Shown: positions 38,617-47,737, counted from the stretch's first letter. The stretch is DNA of 64,000 nucleotides from Propionibacteriaceae bacterium AM104-82 (GCA_027658995.1 JAQDQK010000005.1:124001-188000), one strand, 5' to 3'. Program-made: numbers and translations. The notes: generated by a model not told the origin, from the sequence alone.

Positions 38617-40011
38617 GTGCCCAGATTCCTCGCCGCCAAGCCCGATGCCGACCTGATCCGGCTTCCGTGGCAGCTGCCGCTGGCGGAATGGCCGACGAAC
38701 CATCTCGTCGCCCTCCCGCGAGGCATCTCGCGCCACGTCGTGCGCTTCCTGCAGGTCGGCGACGACATCCTCGCGGCGAAGGAGATCCTCGAGGAGGTCG
38801 CCGTCCAGGAGTACCGCCTGCTGACCGAGTTGAAGCGCCTCGGGGTGCCCTCCGTCGAGCCGATCGGCGTCGTGATGGGGCGCGTCGACGCCGATGGCGA
38901 CCCGCTCGACCCGGTGCTGCTGACAAGGCACCTGCCGTTCTCGCTCCCCTACCGCTCGCTGTTCTACCCCGGCGTCAAGCACGAGACGGTCAACCGTCTA
39001 CTCGACGCGATGGTCGTGCTGTTCGCGCGGCTGCACCTGACCGGCTTCTACTGGGGCGACGTGTCGCTGTCCAACATCCTGTTCCGACGCGATGCGGGCG
39101 AGTTCGCCGCCTACCTCGTCGACGCCGAGACCGGCGAACTGCACGACCAACTCACCGACGGTCAGCGTCGCCACGACCTGCAGATCGCCCGCACCAACCT
39201 GTTCGGCGAGTTCCTCGACCTCGAGGCGGGCGGCATCCTCGACCCGTCGCTGAACCCCGAATGGCTCGTCAACACCATCGAGGAGCGCTACCACCAGTTG
39301 TGGGCTGAACTGACCGGCGTCGAGGAGTTCGACGAGTCCGAGATGTACCGGCTGGAGGGCCGCGTCCGGCGGCTCAACGCGTTGGGCTTCGACGTCGCCG
39401 AGATCGACGTGGACGCCTCACCGGATGGTCGCACCATCAAGATGCGCCCGAAGGTCGTCGACGCCGGCCACCACACCCGACGGCTGATGCGGCTCACCGG
39501 CCTCGACGCCGAGGAGCACCAGGCCCGTCGCCTGCTCAACGACATGGACACGTTCCGCGCCAAGTACGCCCCGCACGTGGCCGAGTCCGTCGCCGCGCAC
39601 AAGTGGCTGGTCGAGGTGTTCGAGCCCGCCGTCAACCGGATCCCCGCGCACCTCAGGAGCAAGCGCGACGCGGCCCAGTTCTTCCACGAGGTGCTCGACT
39701 ACCGCTGGTACCAGTCGCAGCGCGAGAACCGTGAGGTGCCGACCCCGGAGGCGGCGAGTGGCTACATCAACGAGATCCTGACGACACTGCCCGACGAGCA
39801 GATGGGCGACCTTGAACCGGTCACCGGCGAACTGGTCGACAAGTACGACCCGTCGAAGGGCTACGTCGACCCGGACGACGAGGACAAGCCCTACGACCCG
39901 TGGGAAGACGAGGCGAACGCCCCCGACGTCCCCGTGATGCAGGGCCTCGACATCGCCGCGCTGCGCGCAAAGGCCGCCGCGAAGGCGGAGGCAAAGGCCA
40001 AGAAGGGCTGA
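38617..40011 (+). CDS. DUF4032-family, kinase-fold-like protein
   Basis: 464 residues. The N-terminal half looks like an atypical kinase fold. GFYWGDVSLSNILFR resembles the HGDL-x-x-N catalytic loop, and YLVDAETGE a DFG-like metal site. The C-terminal half (from about 285) is the DUF4032 region with WLVEVFEPAVNRIPAHLRSK and FFHEVLDYRWYQSQ. The last 30 residues are Ala/Lys-rich. It is widely conserved in actinobacteria and its function is unknown. It is the last gene of a likely three-gene unit. Confidence 0.8.
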   Translation: MPRFLAAKPDADLIRLPWQLPLAEWPTNHLVALPRGISRHVVRFLQVGDDILAAKEILEEVAVQEYRLLTELKRLGVPSVEPIGVVMGRVDADGDPLDPVLLTRHLPFSLPYRSLFYPGVKHETVNRLLDAMVVLFARLHLTGFYWGDVSLSNILFRRDAGEFAAYLVDAETGELHDQLTDGQRRHDLQIARTNLFGEFLDLEAGGILDPSLNPEWLVNTIEERYHQLWAELTGVEEFDESEMYRLEGRVRRLNALGFDVAEIDVDASPDGRTIKMRPKVVDAGHHTRRLMRLTGLDAEEHQARRLLNDMDTFRAKYAPHVAESVAAHKWLVEVFEPAVNRIPAHLRSKRDAAQFFHEVLDYRWYQSQRENREVPTPEAASGYINEILTTLPDEQMGDLEPVTGELVDKYDPSKGYVDPDDEDKPYDPWEDEANAPDVPVMQGLDIAALRAKAAAKAEAKAKKG

Positions 40012-40127
40012 CGGCGCCCCGATCTGGTGTGGGCCCCCGCGGCGTGCTGTGGCGTCGGGCGGGTCGGGACTCATCGCCGGGCCGCCGAGCGCTCGGGCCC
40101 GAAGCGAAACCGATCTTGTCCCGGTTC

Positions 40128-40158
40128 TTGACCCTCACACGGTGTGAGGCACCAAGGT
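40128..40158 (+). promoter_or_regulatory. MerR-type promoter with central palindrome
   Basis: The -35 TTGACC (40128) is followed by the perfect palindrome CCTCACAC-G-GTGTGAGG (40133-40149). The long, MerR-type spacer would put a weak -10 near 40153. The start codon of the regulator is at 40166, so the transcript is nearly leaderless. Autoregulation is the obvious reading. Confidence 0.75.
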
Positions 40159-40165
40159 GGTGTCC

Positions 40166-40996
40166 ATGACGACGACCCAGCACCTCACGATCGGTGAGTT
40201 CTCGTCCCTCAGCCGGATCAGCATCCGGATGTTGAGGCACTACGACGAGCACGGCCTGCTGCGCCCCGACTCGGTCGATCCGGCGACCGGCTACCGCCGC
40301 TACCTGCCGGGGCAACTGGCCGACGCGGCGCAGATCCGGCGACTCCGCGACGTGGGGTTCTCGGTCTCCGCCATCGCCGCCGTGATCGCGACGGCGGACG
40401 AGGAAGCCTATCGACGCGCCCTCACCCTGCAGCGCGCCAGCCTGCTGCGTGAGCGCGACGGCGTCGAGGAACGGCTCGTCCTCATCGACCAACTCATCCG
40501 TTCTAAGGAGAACGCCATGGACGCCATCACCGTGTCCCACACCACCATCCCCGCCGCCCGCGTCGTCGCGCTGCGGGGCGTCATCCCCACCTACACCGAC
40601 GAGGGGCTGCTCTGGCAGCGCTTCATGCCCGAACTGGGCAGGCAGTCGGTCCAGCCGATCGGACCCGGCGGCGTGATCGAGCACGACGGCGAGTACCGCG
40701 AGTCGGATCCGGACGTCTCCGTCTGGGTACCCGTCGGCGCCGACGTGACGGTCGAGGAACCGCTGGAGATCATCGACCTGCCCGAACAGGCGGCCGTGGT
40801 CGCCACGGTCGTCGGCCCATACTCGCTGATCACCGAGGCCCACACCCGGATCGCCGAGTACGCGCAGGCAAACGACCTGACGCTCGCCGACGGCGGCCCG
40901 GACGCCCCGATCGGCGACCGGAACCGGAACCGTTACCTGACCGAGCCGGGCACGCCCAGCGACCCGGTCACCGAGGTGATCATGCCGTTGGCCTGA
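40166..40996 (+). CDS. MerR-family regulator with GyrI-like effector domain
   Basis: 276 residues. The MerR helix-turn-helix is at about 7-75 (LTIGEFSSLSRISIRMLRHYDE and GYRRYLPGQ). A linker helix spans 85-115. An effector-binding domain of the GyrI/BmrR type (120-276) carries PAARVVALRGVIPTY and ends with the usual acidic, Pro-rich segment. Such proteins sense hydrophobic or cationic drugs. I use the ATG at 40166; a GTG at 40157 is possible. It stands alone, so the target may be its own promoter or a distant efflux gene. A strong terminator follows. Confidence 0.85.
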   Translation: MTTTQHLTIGEFSSLSRISIRMLRHYDEHGLLRPDSVDPATGYRRYLPGQLADAAQIRRLRDVGFSVSAIAAVIATADEEAYRRALTLQRASLLRERDGVEERLVLIDQLIRSKENAMDAITVSHTTIPAARVVALRGVIPTYTDEGLLWQRFMPELGRQSVQPIGPGGVIEHDGEYRESDPDVSVWVPVGADVTVEEPLEIIDLPEQAAVVATVVGPYSLITEAHTRIAEYAQANDLTLADGGPDAPIGDRNRNRYLTEPGTPSDPVTEVIMPLA

Positions 40997-41005
40997 CGGC
41001 GAACG

Positions 41006-41031
41006 GCGCGGGGCGCTCCGGCGCCCCGCGC
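41006..41031 (+). terminator. Terminator of the MerR gene
   Basis: Perfect 11-bp stem GCGCGGGGCGC/GCGCCCCGCGC with loop TCCG, 9 bases after the stop. Confidence 0.75.
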
Positions 41032-41039
41032 TGACCGTC

Positions 41040-42095
41040 GATTGGGCCATCAAGGACGCGCCAGCGGACTTCCTCGGTCACCGCCGATTGAGCCATGAAG
41101 GACGCGACAGCGGACTTCATCGGTCGAAATCAACGCGACGACCCCACCCACTCGACCCCGATCCTGCACCGTGCGCCAGAGGTTTCGACGCACCAGCAGG
41201 CGACTGCGTCGCCGCGGCTGGCTCAACCAGCAGCCGCCGATTGAGCCATGAAGGACGCGGCAGCGGACTTGATCGGTCACCGCCGATTGAGCCATGAAGG
41301 ACGCGGCAGCGGACTTCATCGGTCGAAATCAACGCGACGACCCCACCCACTCGACCCCGATCCTGCACCGTGCCCAAGAGGTTTCGACACAGCAGCGGGC
41401 GACTCCGTCGCCGCGGCTGGCACCCGCCGATTGAGCCATCAAGGACGCGGCAGCGGACTTCAACGGTCACCGCCGATTGAGCCATGAAGGACGCGGCAGC
41501 GGACTTCATCGGTCACCGCCGATTGAGCCATGAAGGACGCGACAGCGGACTTCATCGGTCGAAATCAACGCGACGACCCCACCCACTCGACCCAAGTTCC
41601 CAGCACCGTGCCCCAGAGGTTTCGACGCACCAGCGGGCGACTCCGTCGCCGCGGCTGGCTCAACCAGCGAACCCACCGTGCGCCAGAGGCTTCGACACAG
41701 CAGCAGGCGACTCCGTCGCCGCGGCTGGCACCCGCCGATTGAGCCATGAAAGACGCAGCAGCGGACTTCATCGGGAACCGCCGATTGAGCCATGAAGGAC
41801 GCGGTAGCGGACTTCATCGGTCGAAATCACCCCGAGGACACCCGCCGACCCAACCCTAGGACCCTGCACCGGGCGCCAGAGGTTTCGACGCAGCAGCAGG
41901 CGACTCCGTCGCCGCGGCTGGCTCAACCAGCGAACCCACCGTGCGCCAGAGGGTTCGACACAGCAGCAGGCGACTCCGTCGCCCGCGGCTGGCTCAACCA
42001 GCGAACCCACCGTGCGCCAGAGGTTTCGACGCAGCAGCAGGCGACTCCGTCGCCGCGGCTGGCTCAACCAGCGAACCCGCCGTGCGCCTAAGAGA
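41040..42095. repeat. Composite intergenic repeat array 1
   Basis: About 1,050 bases made almost wholly of two modules. Module 1 (about 40 bp, core ATTGAGCCATGAAGGACG, then GCGGACTTCATCGG) occurs nine times, singly or in runs of two or three. Module 2 (about 70 bp, core GAGGTTTCGAC, the hairpin GGCGACTCCGTCGCC and the hairpin GCTGGCTCAACCAGC) occurs seven times, ending in three consecutive 69-70-bp tandem copies (from about 41874). The copies are imperfect. No gene is credible inside it: the short reading frames simply repeat the modules. It lies between convergent genes. Confidence 0.92.
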
Positions 42096-42132
42096 TGCGA
42101 CACGGCACGCGGCTTGGTCAGTGGCGCTTGGC

Positions 42133-43233
42133 TCAACCCTCCTGTTGGGCGGCGAGTTCAGACCCCGCGACCTCGAGCCAGCGCGCCGGGTCCGACATCG
42201 CCGCCTCGGCGCCGCCCGCCAGCGCTGTCAGCGACCGGGTTGCCGAGAACGCCGACACGTCCGCGTCGTCGGTGATCCTGCCCGCGATCAGGGCGACCGT
42301 CACCCCTGCATCCACGGCCTGGTGGGCGACGAAGCCCGGCACCTTGCCCTGGGCGGACTGCGCGTCGAAGCTCCCCTCCCCCGTGATCACATGGTCGGCG
42401 CCCGCGATCGCCTCGCCGAGTCCGATCAACCGGGCGACCTCGGGAGCGCCGGGCACCAACTCCGCGCCCCAGGCGAGCAGCGCGAAACCGCTTCCTCCGG
42501 CGGCTCCGGCACCACCAGTCTCGGGGTCGGCGGGCAGCAGCGGGGCGAGGTGCGCGAGTGCCTGGTCGGCCGCACCGATCTCACCCTCGGCGAGTCCCTT
42601 CTGCGGTCCGAAGATCGCGGCGGCGCCCATTGCCCCGAGCAGCGGGTTCCGCACGTCGCTCAGCACGACAACTCCCTCGGGCGGCAGCGGCGCCAGGTGG
42701 GTGAAGTCCACCTCGACGACGTCGGGAACGCCGCGCAGCCCCGGGCGGACCTGCCGTCCGTCGCCGTCGAGGAAGCGTCCCCCGAGCGCCGTGAGCAGGC
42801 CGACGCCCCCGTCGGTCGAGGACGACGAGCCGATCCCCAGCGCCAGCCGACGCACCCCTTGGGCCAGCGCGGCGGCGATCGCCTGACCGAAGCCGAAGGT
42901 GTCGGCGTCGAACGGGGCACGCCGCTCCCCCAGCAACTCGATGCCGGAGGTGGACGCAAGTTCGACGACGCCCGTCCCGTCGGGAAGCAGCAGCCAGGAG
43001 GAGTCGATGTCGTGGCCCTCGGGTCCGCGCACCGTCACCGGCATCAGGCTGGAACCGTCGACCGCCGCCGCGAAGGCGCTGACCGTCCCCTCGCCGCCGT
43101 CGGCCATGGGGCGGAGCACGAGGTCGTCGCCGGGGCGGGCCGAGCGCCATCCTGCCGCGATCCGGGCAGCGGCCTGAGCGGCGTCGATGGAGCCCTTGAA
43201 GCTGTCGACCGCGACCACGACCCGGCTGTTCAT
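42133..43233 (-). CDS. Glycerate kinase, GK-I type
   Basis: 366 residues; phosphorylates glycerate to phosphoglycerate. It starts MNSRVVVAVDSFKGSIDAAQ, the class-defining DSFKGS motif. MADGGEGT, LGIGSSSSTDGGVGLLTALG and TGEGSFDAQSAQGK are the other conserved segments. The start ATG shares its A with the LacI stop (TGATG), so translation is coupled. It is the fifth and last gene of the LacI operon. Glycerate or a derivative is therefore a likely pathway product (inference). Confidence 0.92.
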   Translation of the reverse strand: MNSRVVVAVDSFKGSIDAAQAAARIAAGWRSARPGDDLVLRPMADGGEGTVSAFAAAVDGSSLMPVTVRGPEGHDIDSSWLLLPDGTGVVELASTSGIELLGERRAPFDADTFGFGQAIAAALAQGVRRLALGIGSSSSTDGGVGLLTALGGRFLDGDGRQVRPGLRGVPDVVEVDFTHLAPLPPEGVVVLSDVRNPLLGAMGAAAIFGPQKGLAEGEIGAADQALAHLAPLLPADPETGGAGAAGGSGFALLAWGAELVPGAPEVARLIGLGEAIAGADHVITGEGSFDAQSAQGKVPGFVAHQAVDAGVTVALIAGRITDDADVSAFSATRSLTALAGGAEAAMSDPARWLEVAGSELAAQQEG

Positions 43234-44252
43234 CAGAGGCCCGGGGTCGACTCGCGGACCTGGACGCTGACCGGCAGCGACGCCGCGTCCGGGCTCCACT
43301 CGGGGTCGACCGCGGCGCGCAACGCCTCCGAGCCGACCGCCTGCAGCGGCACGTGGACCGACGTCAGGTTGGGGGTGACGTCCCTGCTGGAGGGCACGTC
43401 GTCGAAGCCCGCGACGGCGACGTCGGCGCCCACCGAGCGTCCGGCCTCGCGCAGCGCCACGAGCGCTCCGAGTGCCACCACGTCGGTGACCCCGAACACC
43501 ACGGTGCCCTGCTGCACGCCATCAGCGAGCGCCGCCGCCATGGCACGGTGCCCTGCCTCGCGGGTCAGCCCGTCGCGGTAGATCCGCGATACGGACCCGC
43601 CCGCCCGCTCGAACCCTGCGCGGAAGCCCGCGATGCGGTCGTCGCTGGTCACGATGCCGCCGTCGGCGGCGAGCACGATGCTTCGCCGGTACCCGAGCGC
43701 GGCCATCGCCTCGCCGAGCGCCTGTGCGCCGCCGTGGTTGTCGACGCGCACCGATCTCAGGTCGGGGGCCCCTCCGCCGATCGCGACGGCACGACCGCCA
43801 GCGGCCTCCAGCAGGGCCAGTTCCGTCTTCAGTTCGGACGGATCGCCGTCTGTGGTGCGCGACGCCGCGAGGATCAGGCCGCGGGGACGTTGGCCGCGCA
43901 GTTCGCGGACGGCCCTGATCTCACGGCACGGGTCACGGTCGGTCATGGCGATGTTGACCATCAGGCCCAGTTCCTCGGCGGCGTTGGCCACGCCGACGGC
44001 GATCTCGCCGAAGTAGGGGTCGGCGATGTCTGCCACCAGGAGCGCGACGGTCGCCGAGGTGCCCTTGGCGGTGGCCTGCGCGGAGCGGTTGGCGGTGTAG
44101 CCGAGTTCCGCCGCAGCGGCCTGCACCTTCTCCCGGTACGAGTCCGCGACGGCGCGGGTCGAGCCGTTCAGGACCCGCGACGCGGTCGCGAGGGAGACCT
44201 GCGCGAGCCGGGCGACGTCGTGCAGGGTGGCGTTTCTGGGCGGTTGACTCAC
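43233..44252 (-). CDS. LacI-family transcriptional regulator
   Basis: 339 residues. The N-terminal HTH is TLHDVARLAQVSLATASRVL, followed by the hinge region and a ribose-binding-protein-like sensor. VRVDNHGGAQALGEAMAALG and VAVAGFDDVPSSRDVTP are typical. The start is GTG at 44252; the frame extends 78 bases further upstream without family similarity, and that part overlaps the preceding gene. It is embedded in the operon it probably controls, with an operator at 47530 before the first gene. Confidence 0.9.
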   Translation of the reverse strand: MSQPPRNATLHDVARLAQVSLATASRVLNGSTRAVADSYREKVQAAAAELGYTANRSAQATAKGTSATVALLVADIADPYFGEIAVGVANAAEELGLMVNIAMTDRDPCREIRAVRELRGQRPRGLILAASRTTDGDPSELKTELALLEAAGGRAVAIGGGAPDLRSVRVDNHGGAQALGEAMAALGYRRSIVLAADGGIVTSDDRIAGFRAGFERAGGSVSRIYRDGLTREAGHRAMAAALADGVQQGTVVFGVTDVVALGALVALREAGRSVGADVAVAGFDDVPSSRDVTPNLTSVHVPLQAVGSEALRAAVDPEWSPDAASLPVSVQVRESTPGL

Positions 44253-44262
44253 GGCACAGATT

Positions 44263-45129
44263 CTAGGGGGCCAGGTACGGCTGCACGGTCGTTGCGAAGC
44301 TCTGCGCGGTCCGGGCGACCACGTCCCCAAACGGCGCGCTCCACACGTCCGCGTTGAAGATCTCGACCTCCACGTCGCGCGCGTAGCCCGTTGCCTCGAC
44401 GGCGCGGGTGAAGGCGGCGAAGTCGATCACGCCGTCGCCCGGGTAATGGCGCGACAGCAGCACGTCTTGCGGCAGGGGCGTCGCCCAGTCGCAGACCTGG
44501 TAGGTCGCGAGCCGTCCCTCCGTCCCCGCCCGGGCGACCTGCGCGAGCGCGTCGGGATCCCACCACAGGTGGAAGGTGTCGACGGTCACGCCGACCACCT
44601 CGGGGGCGAAGTCGCGGCACAGGTCGAGCGCCAACCCGAGCGTCGGCACGACGCACCGGTCGGAGGCGAACATCGGGTGCAGCGGTTCGACGGCGAGCGT
44701 CACGCCCGCCGCCTCCGCGGCCGGGGCCAACTCCTCAAGCGCCGAACGGACCCGGTCGCGTGCCCCGTCGAGGTCGCGCGAGCCCGCGGGCAGGCCTCCC
44801 GCCACCAGGACCAGGACCGCCTCGGAGCCGTCGGCGCCCGCCGCGGCGAGGGTCGCGGTCTCGTCGATGGCGCGCCTGTTGTCCTCCAGCGAGGCGCGTC
44901 GCGCCGGCCCCTCCGGCAGCGTGAAGAACCCGCCCCGGCAGTAGGTCGACATCCGCAGCCCGGAGTCGCGCAGTTGGCGGGCCGCGGTCTCGAGGCCGAC
45001 GTCGGCGACCGGCTCGCGCCACAGCCCGATCGATTCGATGCCCGCCGACGCCGTCACCTCGAGCGCGGTCGGGAGGTCGGCGTACTTGATGGTGGCCTGG
45101 TTGATCGACAGGCGGGGCGTGCCGGTCAT
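44263..45129 (-). CDS. TIM-barrel sugar phosphate isomerase/epimerase
   Basis: 288 residues of the AP-endonuclease 2/xylose-isomerase-like group. VTLAVEPLHPMFASDRCVV carries the catalytic-type Glu. VGVTVDTFHLWWDPD supplies Asp/His metal ligands, and DVEVEIFNADVW the C-terminal Glu. No close named enzyme is recognised. The ATG at 45129 overlaps the DUF993 stop by four bases (ATGA). It is third in the operon. Substrate unknown; it should act on the same sugar acid or inositol-like compound as its neighbours. Confidence 0.78.
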   Translation of the reverse strand: MTGTPRLSINQATIKYADLPTALEVTASAGIESIGLWREPVADVGLETAARQLRDSGLRMSTYCRGGFFTLPEGPARRASLEDNRRAIDETATLAAAGADGSEAVLVLVAGGLPAGSRDLDGARDRVRSALEELAPAAEAAGVTLAVEPLHPMFASDRCVVPTLGLALDLCRDFAPEVVGVTVDTFHLWWDPDALAQVARAGTEGRLATYQVCDWATPLPQDVLLSRHYPGDGVIDFAAFTRAVEATGYARDVEVEIFNADVWSAPFGDVVARTAQSFATTVQPYLAP

Positions 45130-46337
45130 CGGCCGACCCCGTTGAGGGCGAGCAGGCCGTGCCAGCGCTCGGCGGCCAGGTCTGGTCGCTCGAGCGCGTT
45201 GGCCGCGTTGGCGAGTTCGACGATGCGCGAAAGGCTCGGCAGGCTGCGGGCGCTGTGCAGGCCGCCGACCATCTGGAACGCGGGCTGGTGGCCGTTGAGC
45301 CAGGCGAGGAACGCGACGCCGGTCTTGTAGTAGAACGTGGGCGCGGCGAAGACCTGGCGGCTCAGTTCCTCGGTGGGGCCGAGCAGCGCGAGGTACCTGT
45401 CTGGCTCGCCGGCGTCGAGGGCCTGGATGGCCGCCGACGCGACCGGTGCGACCGCGGCGAACGCGCCGAGCAGCGCGTCGGAGTGCTGGAGCCGGGCGAC
45501 CTCGGATCGCCCGGGTTGGGTCGCCTCTGGCACGTCGGCGCCACCGATCAGCCCGACGTAGTTGAAGTCGTCGCCGGTGAACATCCGCACGCCCTCCGGA
45601 AGCCGCTCCCGGACGGCGACCTCCGACTCGGCGTTCAGGAGGCTCATCTTGACCCCCGCGACGTGCTCCGCGTTCTCCTCGATGACCTCCAGCAGCACGT
45701 CCGCTGCGGCCCGCCACCCGTCGTTCGCGTCGCCCGTGAAGTAGCCGGCGAGTTGAGGATCGAAGGCGGTGCCGAGCCAGTGCAGCACGACGGGTCGGGT
45801 CGCGCTCGTCAGCACCTCGCGGTAGACGCGGCGGTAGTCCTCCGCGGTGGTCGCGGCCCGCGCGAGGTGGCGGCTGGCCATCATGACGGGCCCCGCGCCC
45901 TGCTCCTCCGCGAAGTGGAGTTGGGACTTGTAGGCGTCGATGATCTCGGCGATCGTGAGCGAGGCGTCCTCGATGTGGTCGGTGTTGACGCCGACGACGA
46001 CCTCGCCGCCCTCCTCGCGCGCCGTCTGCGCCGAGCGGGCGATCAGCTCACGGGTCGCCGCGGCGTCGAGCCCCATGTTGCGCTGGGCGGTGTCCATGGC
46101 GTCGGCCACGCCGAGGCCCCAGGAGTAGACGTGCCTGCGGAACGCGAGCGTCGCGTCCCAGTCGATCTCGGCCGGGCGACCCGGGGTGTTGTCGGCCCAG
46201 GCGAGCGGCACGACGTGGGCGGCGGCGTAGGCGGTCCGGCTGCGAAGTGGCCCGTCGGGTCGCCGGATCGAGGGCGGAGCCGCGATGTCGACGCTGCGGG
46301 TCGCGCCGTCGCCGTCGAGCAGGGTGAAGACGCCCAT
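45126..46337 (-). CDS. DUF993-family protein (aldolase-barrel-like)
   Basis: 403 residues from the ATG at 46337. It belongs to the DUF993 group, distantly like dihydrodipicolinate synthase barrels. VVLHWLGTAFDPQLAGYF, HVAGVKMSLLNAE (with the Lys in the position of a Schiff-base lysine, inference), and GDDFNYVGLIGG are the conserved stretches. The start shares one base with the stop of the Gfo/Idh gene (TGATG). Second in the operon. Aldolase or lyase activity is plausible and untested here. Confidence 0.75.
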   Translation of the reverse strand: MGVFTLLDGDGATRSVDIAAPPSIRRPDGPLRSRTAYAAAHVVPLAWADNTPGRPAEIDWDATLAFRRHVYSWGLGVADAMDTAQRNMGLDAAATRELIARSAQTAREEGGEVVVGVNTDHIEDASLTIAEIIDAYKSQLHFAEEQGAGPVMMASRHLARAATTAEDYRRVYREVLTSATRPVVLHWLGTAFDPQLAGYFTGDANDGWRAAADVLLEVIEENAEHVAGVKMSLLNAESEVAVRERLPEGVRMFTGDDFNYVGLIGGADVPEATQPGRSEVARLQHSDALLGAFAAVAPVASAAIQALDAGEPDRYLALLGPTEELSRQVFAAPTFYYKTGVAFLAWLNGHQPAFQMVGGLHSARSLPSLSRIVELANAANALERPDLAAERWHGLLALNGVGR

Positions 46338-47503
46338 CACAGCCCCAGCTCGGCCAGTTCGACCTTGCGGCCCTCGCGCGCCGACTCGAGCCCGGCCTCG
46401 GCCAGTTGCACGCCGCGGGCGCCCGCGAGCAGGTGGAAGGGGTAGTCGGTGCCGAGCACGTAGGACTCGAGGAACTCGTGCCACTGCTGGCGGAAGCCGT
46501 TGCGGAACACGTCGTTGGTGGGCACCTCTGCCCAGTCGGCCGCGTAGTCGTGCTCGTCGGCCAGGTCGGGGTTCCAGGCGGGCTTGGGGGTCTGGTTGCG
46601 GCCCTGCAGCTTGGCGCCGAACAGGCCGACGACTGCGGATCCGTGCGTCCCGTCGACGTGGAACTCGACGAGCTCGTCGCGGTTGACGCGGACGGTCCAG
46701 CTCGAGTTGATCTGGGCGACGATGTCGCCGTCGAGCTCGAAGATGCCGTAGGCGGCGTCCTCGGCGGTGGCCGGGTAGGGCTCGCCGTTCTCGTCCCAGC
46801 GCTCCGGGATGTGGGTGGAGGCCTGCGCGTAGACCGAGCGGACGGGGCCGAAGAGGTTCTCGAGGATGTAGTTCCAGTGCGGGAACATGTCGACGATGAT
46901 GCCGCCGCCGTCCTCGGTGCGGTAGTTCCAGCTCGGGCGCTGCGCGGGCTGCCAGTCGCCCTCGAACACCCAGTAGCCGAACTCGCCGCGCACCGACAGG
47001 ATCCGGCCGAAGAAGCCGGACTCGATCAGGCGGCGCAGCTTCTGCAGGCCGGGAAGGTACAGCTTGTCGTGCACCACGCCGGTCTTGACGCCTGCCTCGG
47101 AGGCGAGGCGCGCCAACTCGAGCGCCTCGTCGACGGACTCGGCGGTCGGCTTCTCGGTGTAGATGGTCTTGCCCGCGGCGATGGCCTTACGCAGCGCCGC
47201 GGCGCGGGCCTTGGTGACGAGGAAGTCGGCGTAGATCTCCCACTGGGGGTCGGCGAGGGCGGCGTCCAGGTCTGTGGTGTAGTCGGCGATCCCGTGGCGC
47301 TGCGCGATCTCGGCCAGCTTTGCCTCGCTGCGTCCCACCAGCAGCGGACGCACGGTGATCCGGGAGCCGTCGGACAGCTCGATGCCTCCCTCGTCGCGGA
47401 TGGCGAGGATCGAACGCAGCAGGTGCTGCCGGTAGCCCATCCGGCCGGAGACGCCGTTCATGATGATGCCGATTTCGCGGGGGCTCGCTGTCGTGGATGC
47501 CAC
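46337..47503 (-). CDS. Gfo/Idh/MocA-family oxidoreductase
   Basis: 388 residues. The N-terminal Rossmann domain has IIMNGVSGRMGYRQHL as its nucleotide-binding start. TIYTEKPTAESVDEALELA holds the EKP signature of the family. The C-terminal domain includes GGGIIVDMFPHWNYILENLFG, with the conserved His near its middle. It probably oxidises a sugar or inositol derivative with NAD(P). It is first in the operon, immediately after the LacI operator. Similar Gfo/Idh-DUF993-isomerase groups are known in actinobacteria, without assigned pathway to my knowledge. Confidence 0.85.
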   Translation of the reverse strand: MASTTASPREIGIIMNGVSGRMGYRQHLLRSILAIRDEGGIELSDGSRITVRPLLVGRSEAKLAEIAQRHGIADYTTDLDAALADPQWEIYADFLVTKARAAALRKAIAAGKTIYTEKPTAESVDEALELARLASEAGVKTGVVHDKLYLPGLQKLRRLIESGFFGRILSVRGEFGYWVFEGDWQPAQRPSWNYRTEDGGGIIVDMFPHWNYILENLFGPVRSVYAQASTHIPERWDENGEPYPATAEDAAYGIFELDGDIVAQINSSWTVRVNRDELVEFHVDGTHGSAVVGLFGAKLQGRNQTPKPAWNPDLADEHDYAADWAEVPTNDVFRNGFRQQWHEFLESYVLGTDYPFHLLAGARGVQLAEAGLESAREGRKVELAELGL

Positions 47504-47529
47504 GCCTGCTCCTTAGGGTTTCACAACGA

Positions 47530-47547
47530 TGGGTAAACGCTTTCCCA
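47530..47547. promoter_or_regulatory. LacI-type operator before the Gfo/Idh operon
   Basis: TGGGTAAACGCTTTCCCA is a near-perfect 18-bp palindrome with a central CG, typical of LacI-family sites. It lies 27 bases upstream of the Gfo/Idh start codon, in a position to block transcription. Confidence 0.82.
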
Positions 47548-47623
47548 TATGGTTGCACAGGCTCACCCGGTTGGCAAGGAGGACGAGGCATCACCCGACA
47601 CGGGGGTCGGCGAGACGCTCGGG

Positions 47624-47681
47624 ATTAGTACGGCGCGCGGGGGCCGCCGAACATTAGTACGGCGCGCGGGGGCCGCCGAAC
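47624..47681. repeat. Perfect 29-bp tandem duplication
   Basis: Two identical adjacent units start at 47624 and 47653, each beginning ATTAGTACGGCGCGCGGGGG. They lie in the non-coding region between the LacI operator and the DsbA-like gene. Confidence 0.9.
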
Positions 47682-47705
47682 GACCGCCGACGAGCAGGCG
47701 CGACG

Positions 47706-47737
47706 ATCGCCCCGAGTCACATGGCACGCGGGGCGAT
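47706..47737 (-). terminator. Terminator of the DsbA-like gene
   Basis: 9-bp stem ATCGCCCCG/CGGGGCGAT with a 14-nt loop, 13 bases past the stop of the minus-strand gene. Confidence 0.55.

Noticed and set aside
41088..42136. Several small reading frames inside the repeat array at 41 kb
   Set aside because: They simply translate the repeat modules in different frames and have no ribosome binding sites or conserved ends.
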